Assembly: GCA_029204225.1 (NCBI GenBank)
Contig: CM055100.1
Coordinates: 29,592,649 to 29,656,648 of the forward strand
Origin: Diphasiastrum complanatum
Lineage: Eukaryota > Streptophyta > Lycopodiopsida > Lycopodiales > Lycopodiaceae
Direction: 5' to 3'
Length of the DNA: 64,000 nt
Below are positions 9,303 to 21,289 of this stretch, piece by piece. The stretch's first letter is position 1; each line of letters starts with the position of its first letter. The notes under the pieces are model-generated. The model was not told where the DNA came from, made no database searches, and saw only the letters and a list, made by a program, of their open reading frames with translations. The position numbers and the translations under genes are program-made.

Positions 9303-10130
9303 CAAGTGGAAGCCTAGGGATGCAAGGCTTTTATCTTGATCACCCTCAACATCTTCAACACACAAATTGGCCACATTAGATCTTCAAAAAAAGCTTGGGA
9401 TATATTGAATACACTATATGAAGTGAGGGATGTTTTTTCAAAGCTGCATCTGAGGAGAAAGCTTTTCTCTCTCAAAATGTTAGAAAGTGATTGTGTTCAG
9501 AATTATATTAATCAATTTAAAACTCTATTAGAGCAAATGACAGCACAGAAGTCAAAGACTCTGATGCTGTAATGACCTTATTGACCAGTTTGCCATCCTC
9601 TTATGAAAACTGGGTGATGATGGTAACCACACACTCAGATATAACATTGTTCAGAGTCTTAATCATTTTGTTGCAGGAGGGAACAAGAAGGAATGGAGCA
9701 TCATCATCTTCCATCAATGACTCACAAGCATTATTCATCAAGAAGAACACAAGGAAGCAACAAAAGAAGAAAGTTGTCTCCAACAAACCAACAACAATCA
9801 AAAGTAGTCATAAAAGACCCAGAATTGGCAACCTTCTCAAAACAAGAAAAGACTCTTCTACATGTACTGCAAGAGAGAGAAAAGCAATTTTATTAGATTT
9901 TCAGCTCGTTATTGTAAAGAAATCACTCTACGTAGTGATTCAGACGAAGATAAAAAGTTAACCCAAGAGTTGTTTGATGGAACATTGCTTCCGGTTAAGT
10001 TAGAAGAATTCGGCAACTTACCAGTTGGCCACTACACAAAATCAACAGAAGACTTGTTGTTGATCAAAGCTCAACAAAACTTGGAGCTTGCTCAGAAATT
10101 ATATGAAGAACTGAATCGTTCATGAATATT
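9303..10130 (+). pseudogene. Copia-type gag, three broken frames
   Basis: Frames in order: SSKKAWDILNTLYEVRDVFSKLHLRRKLFSLKM and ALLEQMTAQ-type text (9336-9572), then LLTSLPSSYENWVMMV and the basic RKQQKKK stretch (9572-9780), then a broken zinc-knuckle region (YCKRE..F..YCKE, about 9862-9925) followed by SDSDEDKKLTQELFDG and a C-terminal tail to 10124. This is the UBN2-type Gag of plant Copia elements. No protease, integrase or RT follows; the polypurine tract and LTR come next, so this is an internally deleted element. Confidence 0.7.
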
Positions 10131-10146
10131 CATTTGTGCTTTTGTC

Positions 10147-10410
10147 GTGGTGATGTTTCTATGGGATGTTGAATTTTTAAAGTTTAAAGATGTTTTGAAG
10201 TTTGATTCTAGTTTTCATCAACAATTCAAAGATCAGCTCAAAACAACCTATTCAATTAAAGAAACAGCAAGACACATATTCTCTAAGATGAAGAAATATA
10301 TTTTTGCCTCAAATGAAAATATGACGAACAAGAATGTTTCTCGAATAATCCTCGAAATGAAGATGATATGTTCACAAGGACGTCTCACATTTGAGGAAGG
10401 GGATATGTGA
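10147..10410 (+). pseudogene. Short open frame before the LTR, function unknown
   Basis: An 87-codon frame rich in Lys, Ile and Met (KDQLKTTYSIKETARHIFSK, ENMTNKNVSRIILEMKMIC). I do not recognise it. It ends inside the first bases of the LTR and overlaps the polypurine tract, so it is probably a leftover of the element's 3' coding end rather than a gene. Confidence 0.3.
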
Positions 10411-11666
10411 TGCCACGAAAATGTTAAATATTGAATATCAACATAAATATGGCATGATATATTCGAAAATGAAGATATGAGCTGGTTAAGTATAAATCAT
10501 GAAAAGGCCTAAGTCATTTTTCGGGAATATATTTCCTAAGTACTGCATTGTAATTAAGGGCAAGACCTTTAAAAAGAAAAGACATTGCCTTGGATAACCT
10601 TTACTAGGTCGGCCATACGAAACGACCAGATACAAAAAGACATGTTAAACTAGAGTAACTTTAACTCATAGTTAAGTATACCTCCTATGGTATAGTTGAA
10701 TGTATTTTCAGTCTAATTGTTAACTAGACCCTTTCGTGAGAGCGACGCACCTATTGTTTAAGAGGTGTGCTTGTTCGCCCCGTAGAACATATATAGATCT
10801 CACACTTCATTCTCAATCATCGAGAGAGAAGAGTTTATGCTTATGTAAGAAATTGAAGAAGTGAATAGAGTTCTGTGAGTTACTCTCTCTTATCTTTGTT
10901 CTCTGCACTGCTGAGTGTGAGTGATCTTGAGTCTGCTAACAATCTCTAACGCATTTCATGAATTACTCTCTGATCAAACAAACGCTCTAGTGCATTACAG
11001 TCATTTGTTGTGTATCCATAAAGTATGCTCTATAGAACTGTCTTAAAACCATCTTATTTGTCTGTCGCAAATACTTTCTTTTCGGCACTCGAATAACGAC
11101 TATCTTTGGTACAGTCTAGCACGATCATTGAATAAAGCTGTATGTATACATATGAGATGACAATCCCTGTCTGAAGAATTGAGTCTTTGATCTGTTTTCC
11201 TAATTGACATTGACAGTAGTTTCTAACGTGTTCTAAAACTCTTCGTGTTCTTTACCATTAAGTAGGGCTTTAGTTGTTGAGGACTTCTGTTTAGAAATGA
11301 ATAGTTCGTGAATGCGATTAATGAATTGTCTGCACAGTCACAAATACATCAAACAATTCTCGATTCTCTGTTGACACCTTAATCAGCCAGAGTGTAGTAC
11401 TACTGTACTACTCTGATAACATCTCATCTGTAGAACACGCTTCCTTCAATTCGATAGAGGCCAAATTGTTGTTTTGAATTTATTAACATTACCCATCCCA
11501 AACATAAGTAATACTGGTTATTTTTTAATGTCTATCGACAACCAGAATAACACTTGAAATCGCTTGTCATAAATTGTACCAAAAGCATAACTTTCTAACG
11601 TTGTCCTCTGTGGGAACGATACTCTTCCCTACAAAATCTATAGTAACCTTGTTGGTATAGCACGAC
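10393..11666 (+). mobile_element. LTR with polypurine tract and TATA box
   Basis: A polypurine tract GAGGAAGGGGATA (10393-10405) directly precedes TGTGATGCCACG, the LTR start at 10406. The likely end is CACGACA at 11666 (1261 bp, TG...CA). A TATA-like CATATATAG lies at 10789-10796, followed by a CT-rich leader. After 11666 the sequence becomes an antisense Copia gag, so this 3' LTR lies inside another Copia element. No partner LTR is found to the left. Confidence 0.65.
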
Positions 11667-11673
11667 AAGAGAT

Positions 11674-11965
11674 TTGATCCTAAGGACATACTCTTGTCCA
11701 CTCTCTCCACTTCCTTTCATGCTTTGGAAAACTTGATTTCTTAGCATGAGGATTCTTGAAGTATTATTGGATTCATAGATGCTCTTTAATTAATCCCAAG
11801 CCTCTTTTGATGAGGTACAAGAAGACAGCTCTTTCAAGAGGTCATTGCATACATTTAACTTTATGGAATGTAGAGCTAATCTTGCTCTGATTCCATTCTC
11901 ACTTTCCAAATGGAATAATTTGTGGAAGTGAGTCTCTCACTTGATTCCATCAAATATCCACCCAC
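11674..11965 (-). pseudogene. Copia gag fragment
   Basis: The minus strand reads STNYSIWKVRMES, then RLALHSIKLNVCNDLL, SSCTSSKEAWD, SIYESNNTSRILMLRNQ and YVLRIKS across two frames. This is the N-terminal UBN2 Gag domain. It is the 5' coding start of the element whose primer site and LTR lie at 12377-13224, and it is cut on the left by the LTR ending at 11666. Confidence 0.8.
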
Positions 11966-12376
11966 GGATGACATTGTAGAATGAATGCTCTTCTTAAAAT
12001 CACAAAGATTTCTGAATTTTAAAAGATCTATGAAAGGCCTAAAGCTTACAAGAATAGAAATGCTTCAATGATCCAAAACTCTATTTGGTCATAGGCATTA
12101 GCTAGATTGAATCTAGATCAATACTATGCTTCAAAAAGCACAAAAAATGAAGTAGTATTGTGATTTTGGGACCAAAAAACACAAAGTAACTTGAATTGAA
12201 AGTTGTTGTACGGTTTCACACTTGTGAAAAGTACATACACAACCTCCAAGTCGTTTTGATCCAAATGAATTCAAGCTATCACTCTAGATGAACTCGCCCT
12301 CACTAGTATTGGCCAAAAACAAATTTTGCCAATGATCTTTACAAGATTTATGATTCAATGATCACTCTCTTACTTA

Positions 12377-13224
12377 GCTCTGATACCATGATAAATTTTA
12401 CAGTTTTTAGGACAATAATAATTATACTTTACAATCATAGAGAGTTATTGGTTGCTTAATCAATGGATCTATCAAGTTCTACACATTAATTCTTGATCTA
12501 GATTCACTATTCTTGGATTTAAGCAAGAGCAATGGATCAACACATCATAAATTAGTGAGAGCGGCCTCACACGTGTGAAATATTGTCCACAGTATGGCCT
12601 GCACATGAAACAACAAGTACAATAGTCCTAGATAGCAATCACTCATAGAAATCACAAGACAAATGACTAGAAATCTCATAAAAGTGTAGAACGCAAAAGT
12701 CTCATCAATCTTCTTAGCAAAATGATGATCCTTTGGTACAATCCAGCAAGTCTTCACACGTGTGAAGAGTGCCACATCACTCAAATCTATCCATTTGATC
12801 CATCCTTGATCCTTATCCAAAGTTGACCTTCTAGAATATGGCTAAAATCCAAAGAGCTAGTCTCCTAGAATATAGGAATATTCCCTACAAAATAGGATCT
12901 AAGAAAAATGGTCAACTCTTATCTTCTAGTACTCTATACACACGTGTGAACATCCACTTGCCATGTGGGAGCATTTACTCATGCACATGCAAGGAAAAGC
13001 TAATTTCTAGGTGACTAGTCAACTTGACTAAAAACTAGCCATATCATGTTCACACTAACTAGATTTATACAAAATCAATTTAGATATATACAAGTATGAA
13101 AAGTACATCCTTTCACATGTGGGAACAGGCTCCACATGTGTAAAATCAGATCATCAACATTATTCTAATGTTTGATCAATATTTACAATAACCAATGTCA
13201 AGTGAAAAGTGATAATTCTCAACA
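12377..13224 (-). mobile_element. Copia 5' LTR with tRNA-Met primer site
   Basis: GCTCTGATACCA at 12377-12388 is a perfect tRNA-Met primer-binding site on the minus strand. The adjoining LTR, 12389-13224 (836 bp), starts TGTTGAGAATTATC and ends TTTATCA in element orientation. Several CACACGTGTGAA-like motifs lie inside it, as in the LTRs at 27.4 and 34.4 kb. The leader (11966-12376) links it to the gag at 11674-11965. Confidence 0.8.
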
Positions 13225-13770
13225 GGTGTCTTCTCCTTTCATAGTTGAAAAGTTTTGACTTGTTTATCACCTTCCTCCTTGTAGAATTGATCCTTTACGA
13301 CACATTCTATTCTTACCACTGAATAGATCTTTCCTTATACTTACCAATGAGATGGGTTGAGCTAGTATATTTTTTCTAACTGGAAGAAAAAATAACAATT
13401 TGGCAAACCTCTATTGGTCGTAGACTTGCAACATTACATTCTTGCAAAATAGGACTTCCACTATTGCAATCCTTAATGTGACTCTCGATGGCTCTTTTAG
13501 GTTTAGGGTTTGTCTTTGGGTGTAAAGCTTATGAATGGAGAATAGGAACAAGCTACATGTGAAATCCATCAAATGCCTTTGTATTACATATGATGAGAAG
13601 ACCCAAGGGGTATGAGTGCTTTGATATAGCAATAACTAAAATGTATGTCAATAAGGATGTTATCTTTGATGAGATGCTTGATGACAATGATGATGCCAAT
13701 ATGGAGGGTGAAAGTGGAAATTTAATTCCCCTTCTTGTCACAACCACTATGCATGTTAAATTCAAGTAGA
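13225..13770 (+). pseudogene. Copia integrase end and pre-RT linker (copy 1)
   Basis: The plus strand carries degraded text: FLQNRTST-like, then KSIKCLCITYDEKTQGYECFDI and KMYVNKDVIFDEMLDDNDDAN. This is the integrase C-terminus and the linker before RT. Frames are broken. About 1.4 kb from here is a near copy of 38712-40085, so both copies share the same deletion (RT missing, LTR-like DNA follows at once). Confidence 0.7.
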
Positions 13771-13789
13771 ACTCGATAGTGTACATTTT

Positions 13790-14786
13790 TAATCAAGATT
13801 CGAGCAGCAAGAAATCCATCAAAATTTGAAGTTCCAGAAATCTGACATCATTAGAATTTTTTTCAAACATTTCTTGATTTGAATATTATTTGACCTTTGT
13901 TCAAATTTAAACTTATTCGACACTTTAATCTGACTCAATACTCGACACTCGACAATTATTTGACCTTCATTCGAATTCAATTTTTATTCGACAGTCGACA
14001 ATCGGTCATCATTCAAATTATTCAATAGTCAACACTCTTTGATAGTCAATGCTTGACAGTTGGCACTCGATAGTTATTCAACAATATTCTGACATTCATT
14101 CAATTTGAACTTTATTTGATTTGAACTTCATTCGAATCTCATACGTGTCAACTAGTACTATCCAAAGTACTTCTATTGACTTTTTGACAGAAATAGACCA
14201 TAGTCTCTGAAACACATCCAAATGACGTTTAAATGCTGATCATGTATGGATATCAGTACACATTAACTGCAGTCCAACTACAATTTTAGACAATAGAATT
14301 TAAGTTATTTATATAAATAAAAGCCTAAATTGCCATCAAAAGCATGTTGTCTAATAAACTATTCCAATAGCAATCTTTCATAGTAATAAAAAGCTTCCAA
14401 GCTGTAGACTCGAAACTCCTAAGAGTTTCATTTTTCTTGCTCTTTATAGTTCAAAAAATAGAACACTAATTTTGAACAATTTTCTTAATGATCACTTCTC
14501 AAACTTAGATCATGATATTGATTTCTATCATACTCAGTTCTCATGGTACTAGAACATAGGCAACTCAGTTTGAATTATGAGTCTCTACTTCAAAAGATAT
14601 AAAGCTCAAAATTCAAGATTTTAGTTGAGTACAACAATATTTCAAAACTATTTACTTTGTTCTGTGAATTTTTGATTCATTTAATTTCTCAACTATTGAT
14701 ATTTGTAGAAGCAAGATCAATGTCATTCTACTTGAATTGAACATCGTAATTTTCTTTTGATCATGTTTTATCCCAAGATTTCAACA
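13790..14786 (+). mobile_element. LTR with degenerate TCGACA repeats and TATA box
   Basis: The right end (TTTCAACA, 14786) is set by the primer site TGGTATCAAAGC at 14787-14798 (11 of 12 matching tRNA-Met). A TATA box TATATAAATA lies at about 14311-14320. The first part (13860-14150) is a low-complexity array of TTCGACACT/TCGACAAT motifs. The left border is inferred only. A copy lies at 39.3-40.08 kb. Confidence 0.55.
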
Positions 14787-14889
14787 TGGTATCAAAGCCT
14801 AAGTTTTGACCCTACATATTATCATAGCTATATCAAATCTGCTTACAATGTGATTTCTAAGTTACTAGCATGTAATTCTCTTCAAACTT

Positions 14890-15485
14890 AAGTCTCATTG
14901 AAAGATTCTATGGAAAAAAATTTCACATGTGAAAATTCATAATGAAGATGACCCTTCTTGAGAGAGTCTGTTGAAAGTTGATGATGGTTCTGAGACAATG
15001 CCCAACATTGATCTAGCTGCAATATCCAAATGGAAGCAAAGAGATTCAAAAGCTCTTTCTCTAATTGCTCTAAACCTAAAGGATTCACAAATCACTCCCA
15101 TCAGCTTTAGTACAACATCCAAAGAGGCATGCAACATTTTAACAGGCATGTACGAAACCCATAATGTTACTAAAAGGCTTTCCTTGAGAAAAAAGTTCTT
15201 TGTTGATAAAATGTCATAATCTTGCACTATTGGTGATCATGTAGACCACTTTAGAACTATGTTGAATCAACTAGCGTCCGTTGGCTCACCACTCTCTGAT
15301 TCGAATATTGTGATGACATTACTATCTAGTCTACCACATTCTTATTAACATATAGTAATGTTGGCTACCACATGGTCTAATCTAACCTTGCAGAAGGTAA
15401 CATCCATTCTTCTCCAAGAAGAAACTCAAAGAAACTCAAGTGGTTCAAGTTTTGACAACATTGCTTTGTTATCCAAGAAGAAGCA
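14890..15485 (+). pseudogene. Copia gag fragment
   Basis: It starts about 100 bp after the primer site. Readable text: IERFYGK.FHM, VDDGSETMPNIDLAAISKWKQRD, ALSLIALNL, KEACNILTGMYE, RLSLRKKFF, DHFRTMLNQLASVG, LLSSLPHSY and LQKVTSILLQEE. This is a UBN2-type Gag with several stops and frame changes. It is interrupted at 15486, after the KKKH codons, by the LTR of a tRNA-Asp-primed element. Confidence 0.8.
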
Positions 15486-16328
15486 TGTTGAGGATATTTA
15501 CTATAAATGAATAAAGTCAATAAATAGAAAATTAGGTGCGAGGGTCGTGGCATCCTGCGTGCGTAAGTTTATAGCCCAATGAGCACATGTAAAATATTGT
15601 ATTATGGAATAAAATAGACTTGGCCCATGTAAATAAAATAATGTAAAAGGCTAGTCTAAGTTGATTAAGTTTTGAAATAAGTTCCAATTAGTAGTCAAAG
15701 TCAAATTGGTGGTAGGTGGAGTGTGCTTCTTTGTGCACCTTAGATCTAGTTGTGTTTCTTTTGAAGGGCTAGGATTTCAATCCTTTCCTCAATGAGGTAG
15801 CCAATAGAAGCAAAGAGCCAAGAGCCTCCCCGAAAATAAAAAGGCACCTCTTGTACTCCATTCTGGGATTTATTACTCTACTCTCCTAAATCCCATGTTA
15901 ATCTAGCTCCATTCATGTTGTTGTAGTTTTACATGCATTGTCGCACAGTCTGTAGGAATACTCTATTATCGAAGACAAGCATTAGAGTGGCAACCGACTT
16001 GTCGACGAAGGCCGACTTAACCAATAGTCTAATGTTTTTTATGAATGTTGCTATTTTTCCATGCTTTTGTTATTTCCATGGTTTAATGTTTCTTAATGCT
16101 TCTACATTAGATTAAGGGCATTAGCAAATGAGCTACCTCCCTCTAACTCTTTTCTCTTCTCATTATAGATGGCTTGTGTGGTTAGTGATAGGTTGGTGGG
16201 ACTAGAGTAGTGCTAAAGTTAGAAGACAACTAAAATAGGCAACGAAATATAGTTAGAGATCTATCCTAGTGGATTAACCCTTCTTGATAGGTGGAGGGCT
16301 GCTTTGCCACTATATCTACGACCCTATA
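15486..16328 (+). mobile_element. Gypsy-type LTR
   Basis: The start TGTTGAGGATATTTAC lies exactly at the break in the Copia gag. The end CCCTATA is followed by one base and the tRNA-Asp primer site at 16330. Length is 843 bp. A TATA-like ATAAAAAGG lies at about 15834-15842. The terminal 50 bp align with the minus-strand LTR end at 2002-2060. No second LTR is found. Confidence 0.65.
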
Positions 16329-16329
16329 G

Positions 16330-16690
16330 TGGCGCCGTTGCCAGGGATAGTTATTACTAACTAGTTTAGTTGATGTTTTAGTTGTTTTAATCTATTTTTA
16401 TGTGTTAGAAGAGGTTTTGGAGTAATTTAGAATGTATTTTTCTTGTTTTTTGAATGTTGATCTGTTTGAAGCTAGCGGAGGAGGTGTTTGGAGGTAGTGG
16501 AAACCTGAGACAACCTCTAAGGGCTTGACACATCAACATCTATACCAAAAACCCACTAGAAACCAACTCTCGCATGATTGGAAGTAGCCTGAGGACATTG
16601 TCCCAGTCTTGCTTAGAATCCTGCGAGAGTTATTTCCCAGCAGATTTTTAGAAAAGTGAAAAAATCCAAAAAAATTCAGAAAACACTTGT
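16330..16690 (+). mobile_element. tRNA-Asp primer site and Gypsy leader
   Basis: TGGCGCCGTTGCCAGGGA at 16330-16347 matches the plant tRNA-Asp 3' end with one difference. The leader is homologous to 1329-1982 on the other strand. A 9-bp hairpin GCCACTATA/TATAGTGGC (16306-16314, 16325-16333) spans the LTR/primer-site border. The leader ends against an antisense Copia integrase, as it does in the 1.3-2.0 kb copy. Confidence 0.75.
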
Positions 16691-16695
16691 AAAAA

Positions 16696-17370
16696 TCATT
16701 TTCTGAGATCACGAGGAATCTGCACAAAAGCAGTACATCCAAAAAGTCGTAAGTTTGATAAAGAAGGTTTAGTACCTGTCCAAACTTTGAATGGTGTTTT
16801 GTTTGAGAGGCCTTTAGTGGAACATCTATTATGAATATAGGTTGCTGTTGAAATAGCTTCAGTCCAGAAGCACTTCGGAAGTGTCGCATGTGATAACATG
16901 CACTTTGCCAATTCAACTAAGGCTCTATTCTTTCTCTCAACAAGACCATTTGACTGAGGCGAATAGGAAGTGATGTATTGTTGCTCAATGCTGTTGTTGA
17001 GGCAATAGTCCTTGAATTCGTACTCTCCCCTGTTATCTGACCTCAATGCTTTGATTCGTTTGCCAATTTGATTTCCAGCATGCTTTTTGAATTGTCTAAA
17101 TTTGATGAAAGCCTCTGATTTCTGTTTAATGAGATAAACAGCTGTTCTTCAAGAGAATTCGTCAATAAAGGTAATGAAGTGCTTTGCATCTAGCAATGAA
17201 GTAGTTTGCATAGGTTCACATATATCTGTATGAACAACATCTAACAGACCTTTTGCTGCATGCATATGGTTTGATCTAAAAGGAATCCTAGCCTGCTTTC
17301 CAAAGATGCAACTACCACAGATAGGGAGATCGACCTTGCCAGAAGGATAGTTGAGATTAAGAACCATGGA
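16696..17370 (-). pseudogene. Copia integrase core
   Basis: The minus strand encodes CGSCIFGKQARIPF, VVHTDICEPMQTTS, HFITFIDEFS, a stop, then RSDNRGEYEFKDYC, YSPQSNGLVERKNRALVELAKCM, WTEAISTATYIHNRC, PFKVWTGTKPSLSNLRLFG and IPRDLRK. The D...D...E catalytic context of a retroviral-type integrase is recognisable (HTDICEP, IDE, NGLVERKNR). The sequence ends at 16696 where more integrase C-terminus would be expected. The family matches the split element at 20.6 and 23.5-24.0 kb. Confidence 0.87.
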
Positions 17371-17379
17371 AAAATTGAG

Positions 17380-17760
17380 ATTTGGGAATATAAAAACTTG
17401 GAAAGGCAAAAATTAGGAACTTAGAAAACTTGGGAATGTAAAGTTTGGAGATGCAAAAAATGGGAATGCAAGCAAGAGTTGGAGAATTTGAAATTTTTTG
17501 GAAATGTAGGATGGAGTGTGGGAATGTAAAAATTTGGGAAGTGCAAGATCTAGGAATGTAGGAATGTGGAGCAGATCTTGGGAATGTGAAAGTGGAAAGT
17601 TGGGGAAGACCGATTCTGGAAAGGCAAAGATGACAAAGTGAAACGGTGGGGAAGATGGATCTTGGGAGGCAACAATGTGGAATTTGGGGAATGCATATAT
17701 TTGGGAAAACAAAAAGTTGGGGAATGTGAAAGTGAAGAACTTAAAAATTTAGGAATCTAC
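17380..17760. repeat. Degenerate short tandem array (TGGGAATGT motif)
   Basis: About 20 irregular copies of TTGGGAATGTGAAAGT-like units, each 12-20 bp. It begins where the Copia integrase stops on its upstream side. The long open frame read across it is a composition effect. Confidence 0.65.
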
Positions 17761-17789
17761 AAGTTGGGGAATATGGAAATTTTTGAGCA

Positions 17790-18560
17790 AGTGCCAATGT
17801 GCAAAATGCAATAGCTTTATCAACTTCTGTGATCTATCCTCGCCTCTTAGATATGTGATAGAGCAATATTAGGAGAACGTATAGTGAAGAGGGCGAATTC
17901 AGATTGTATCTCTGGAAGTGTAGAGAAGTTTCCAAAGTGATGCAATAAAACTAGCATAAAATTGTCATAGACAGTAATTCTGCAAACTAGTTTAAGTGCC
18001 AATATTCAAAATGCAATAACTTCTTGAGATTTTGTGATCTAGCTTTGCCCTTTGGATATGTGATAAAACAAGATTAGAAAAATCTTTAGTGAAAATTGTG
18101 AACTCAGATGGTAGCTCTGGAAGTGTAGGAAAATTTTCAAAGTTATACAAAAAAAACTAATTGTTCATACAGTAACTCTGCAAACTAGTTTAAGTGCCAG
18201 TATTCAAAATGCAATAACTTCTTGAGCTTTTGTGATCTAGATTTGCCTTTCAAATATGTTATAGAAACAAAATAGGAGAATTTTCAGTGAAGATGGCAAA
18301 CTTATATGGTAGATCTAGAAGTGTAGAGAAATTTTCAAATCTATGCAAAAAAAACTGGCAAGAAATTATCAAAGGCAATAACTCTACAAACTAGTTTAAG
18401 TGCCAGTATTCAAAATGCAATAAATTTTTGAGCTTTTGTGATCTAGATTCGCCCTTAAGATATGTGATAGAGCAAAACTAGGAGAATCTTCCAATTAAGA
18501 TGGCGATCTCATATGGTAGCTTTGGAAGTATAGAAAATTTTTCAAAGTTGGATGTAGAGA
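17790..18560. repeat. Tandem satellite, unit about 200 bp, nearly four copies
   Basis: The landmark AAGTGCCA(A/G)T.TTCAAAATGCAATA recurs at 17792, 17996, 18194 and 18400, with periods of 204, 198 and 206 bp. Each unit also carries TTTTGTGATCTAG, ATATGTGATA and CTGGAAGTGTAG. The copies are diverged. I see no reading frame. Confidence 0.85.
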
Positions 18561-18589
18561 GACTAATGGACAGCTCTTTTTTTCCTGGT

Positions 18590-20299
<1,710 letters not shown>

Positions 20300-20300
<1 letters not shown>

Positions 20301-20577
20301 ATAGTATTAGATCCATTACGTAAATCATGTGATTAGTAAAAGTTTAAACTAGCTAGATCAAATTAGAATAGGTAATTTAGATCCAAGTAGCTAGTCAGAT
20401 TAATCCTAGAATAGCTAGACTAGACCACCTAGACAGAGTCCCATTACCTCAACCGAGTAAGATCGCTAGAGTAAAACCGTTAGGGTAGACTAACATAGCC
20501 TAAGCTAGATTAGGTTAGATAGGTTAGACTTAGTTAGGATAGACTTTGAATGTCATAGTTAGTTAGATTAATCCTAC
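20300..20577 (+). repeat. TAG/TTAG-rich low-complexity tract
   Basis: Irregular repeats of CTAGATTAG, TTAGNTAG and AGGTTAGA. The tract at 23150-23540 has the complementary bias (CTAACCTA, CTAATCTA). Each tract abuts one half of the same split Copia integrase. Confidence 0.6.
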
Positions 20578-21240
20578 GAATGGACTAGCTGAAAGGAAGA
20601 ACAAGAACTTAGTCAAATCTGCCGAATGCATAATAACTCATGCTTCATTGCCCAAATCATTCTAGCAACATGCTATATCAACAACAACTTATTTGCAGAA
20701 CTGATGTATAGTATAACTAACGGCGTACCTGATAGCAAAACTCCTCATGAAGTTTGGACATGATTCAAACTTTGATTAAAACATTTGAGAGTATTTGGAT
20801 GCACTGCTTATGTTCATATCCCAAAGGACAACAAAAAGAAATTAGATGAGCATTCATTCAAGACTATTTTTGTTGGCTATTGCACTTCTGATGGAATGTA
20901 TAGACTATGCAATATAGACACATGTAAAGTTTTCACTAACAAAGATGTGACTTTTATCGAAGATCAATTTGTTGATTTGAAGGGCAAGGACCAGATGCTG
21001 TCTACAATTTTTGCTCCGACAACTGATACTTATCAGAAGGTAATTTCTATTCCTTCTAGTAGTCACCTTGTACAGTCAAACTCAGAAGAAGAACAAGAAG
21101 CTACAATTAGGAGCAACCGAATCAGCAAAATCAGCCAACACAAAATCGAATTTCACAACCAAAAACTTCGACCACAAAATCAGCAAGAAATCAAACTTAG
21201 CCTATCGGATACACTAATGGGTTCGCTCACTACTCTATTC
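20578..21240 (+). pseudogene. Copia integrase second half (inverted part of split element)
   Basis: Text: NGLAERKNKNLVKSAECIITHASLPKSF, a stop, STTTYLQN, then MRVFGCTAYVHIPKDNKKKLDEHSFKTIFVGY, GMYRLCNIDTCKVFTNKDVTFIED and, after a long Ser/Gln-rich linker, FAHYSIQEPTTVEEA, the approach to RT. It begins at exactly the residue where the minus-strand integrase at 23545-23984 ends (GIEQ, then NGLAERK), so the two are halves of one reading frame placed in opposite orientation. Confidence 0.82.
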
Positions 21241-21289
21241 AAGAGCCAACCACAGTTGAGGAAGCCTTATACCAATTGCCCACATAATC

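Noticed and set aside
17380-17712. 99-codon open frame on the minus strand in the TGGGAATGT array
   Set aside because: The frame is made of degenerate short repeats; its Phe/Pro-rich text reflects composition and matches no family I know.
17790-18560. A CRISPR-like array
   Set aside because: The whole 200-bp unit is repeated, with no short repeat/variable spacer pattern, and the context is a plant nuclear genome.
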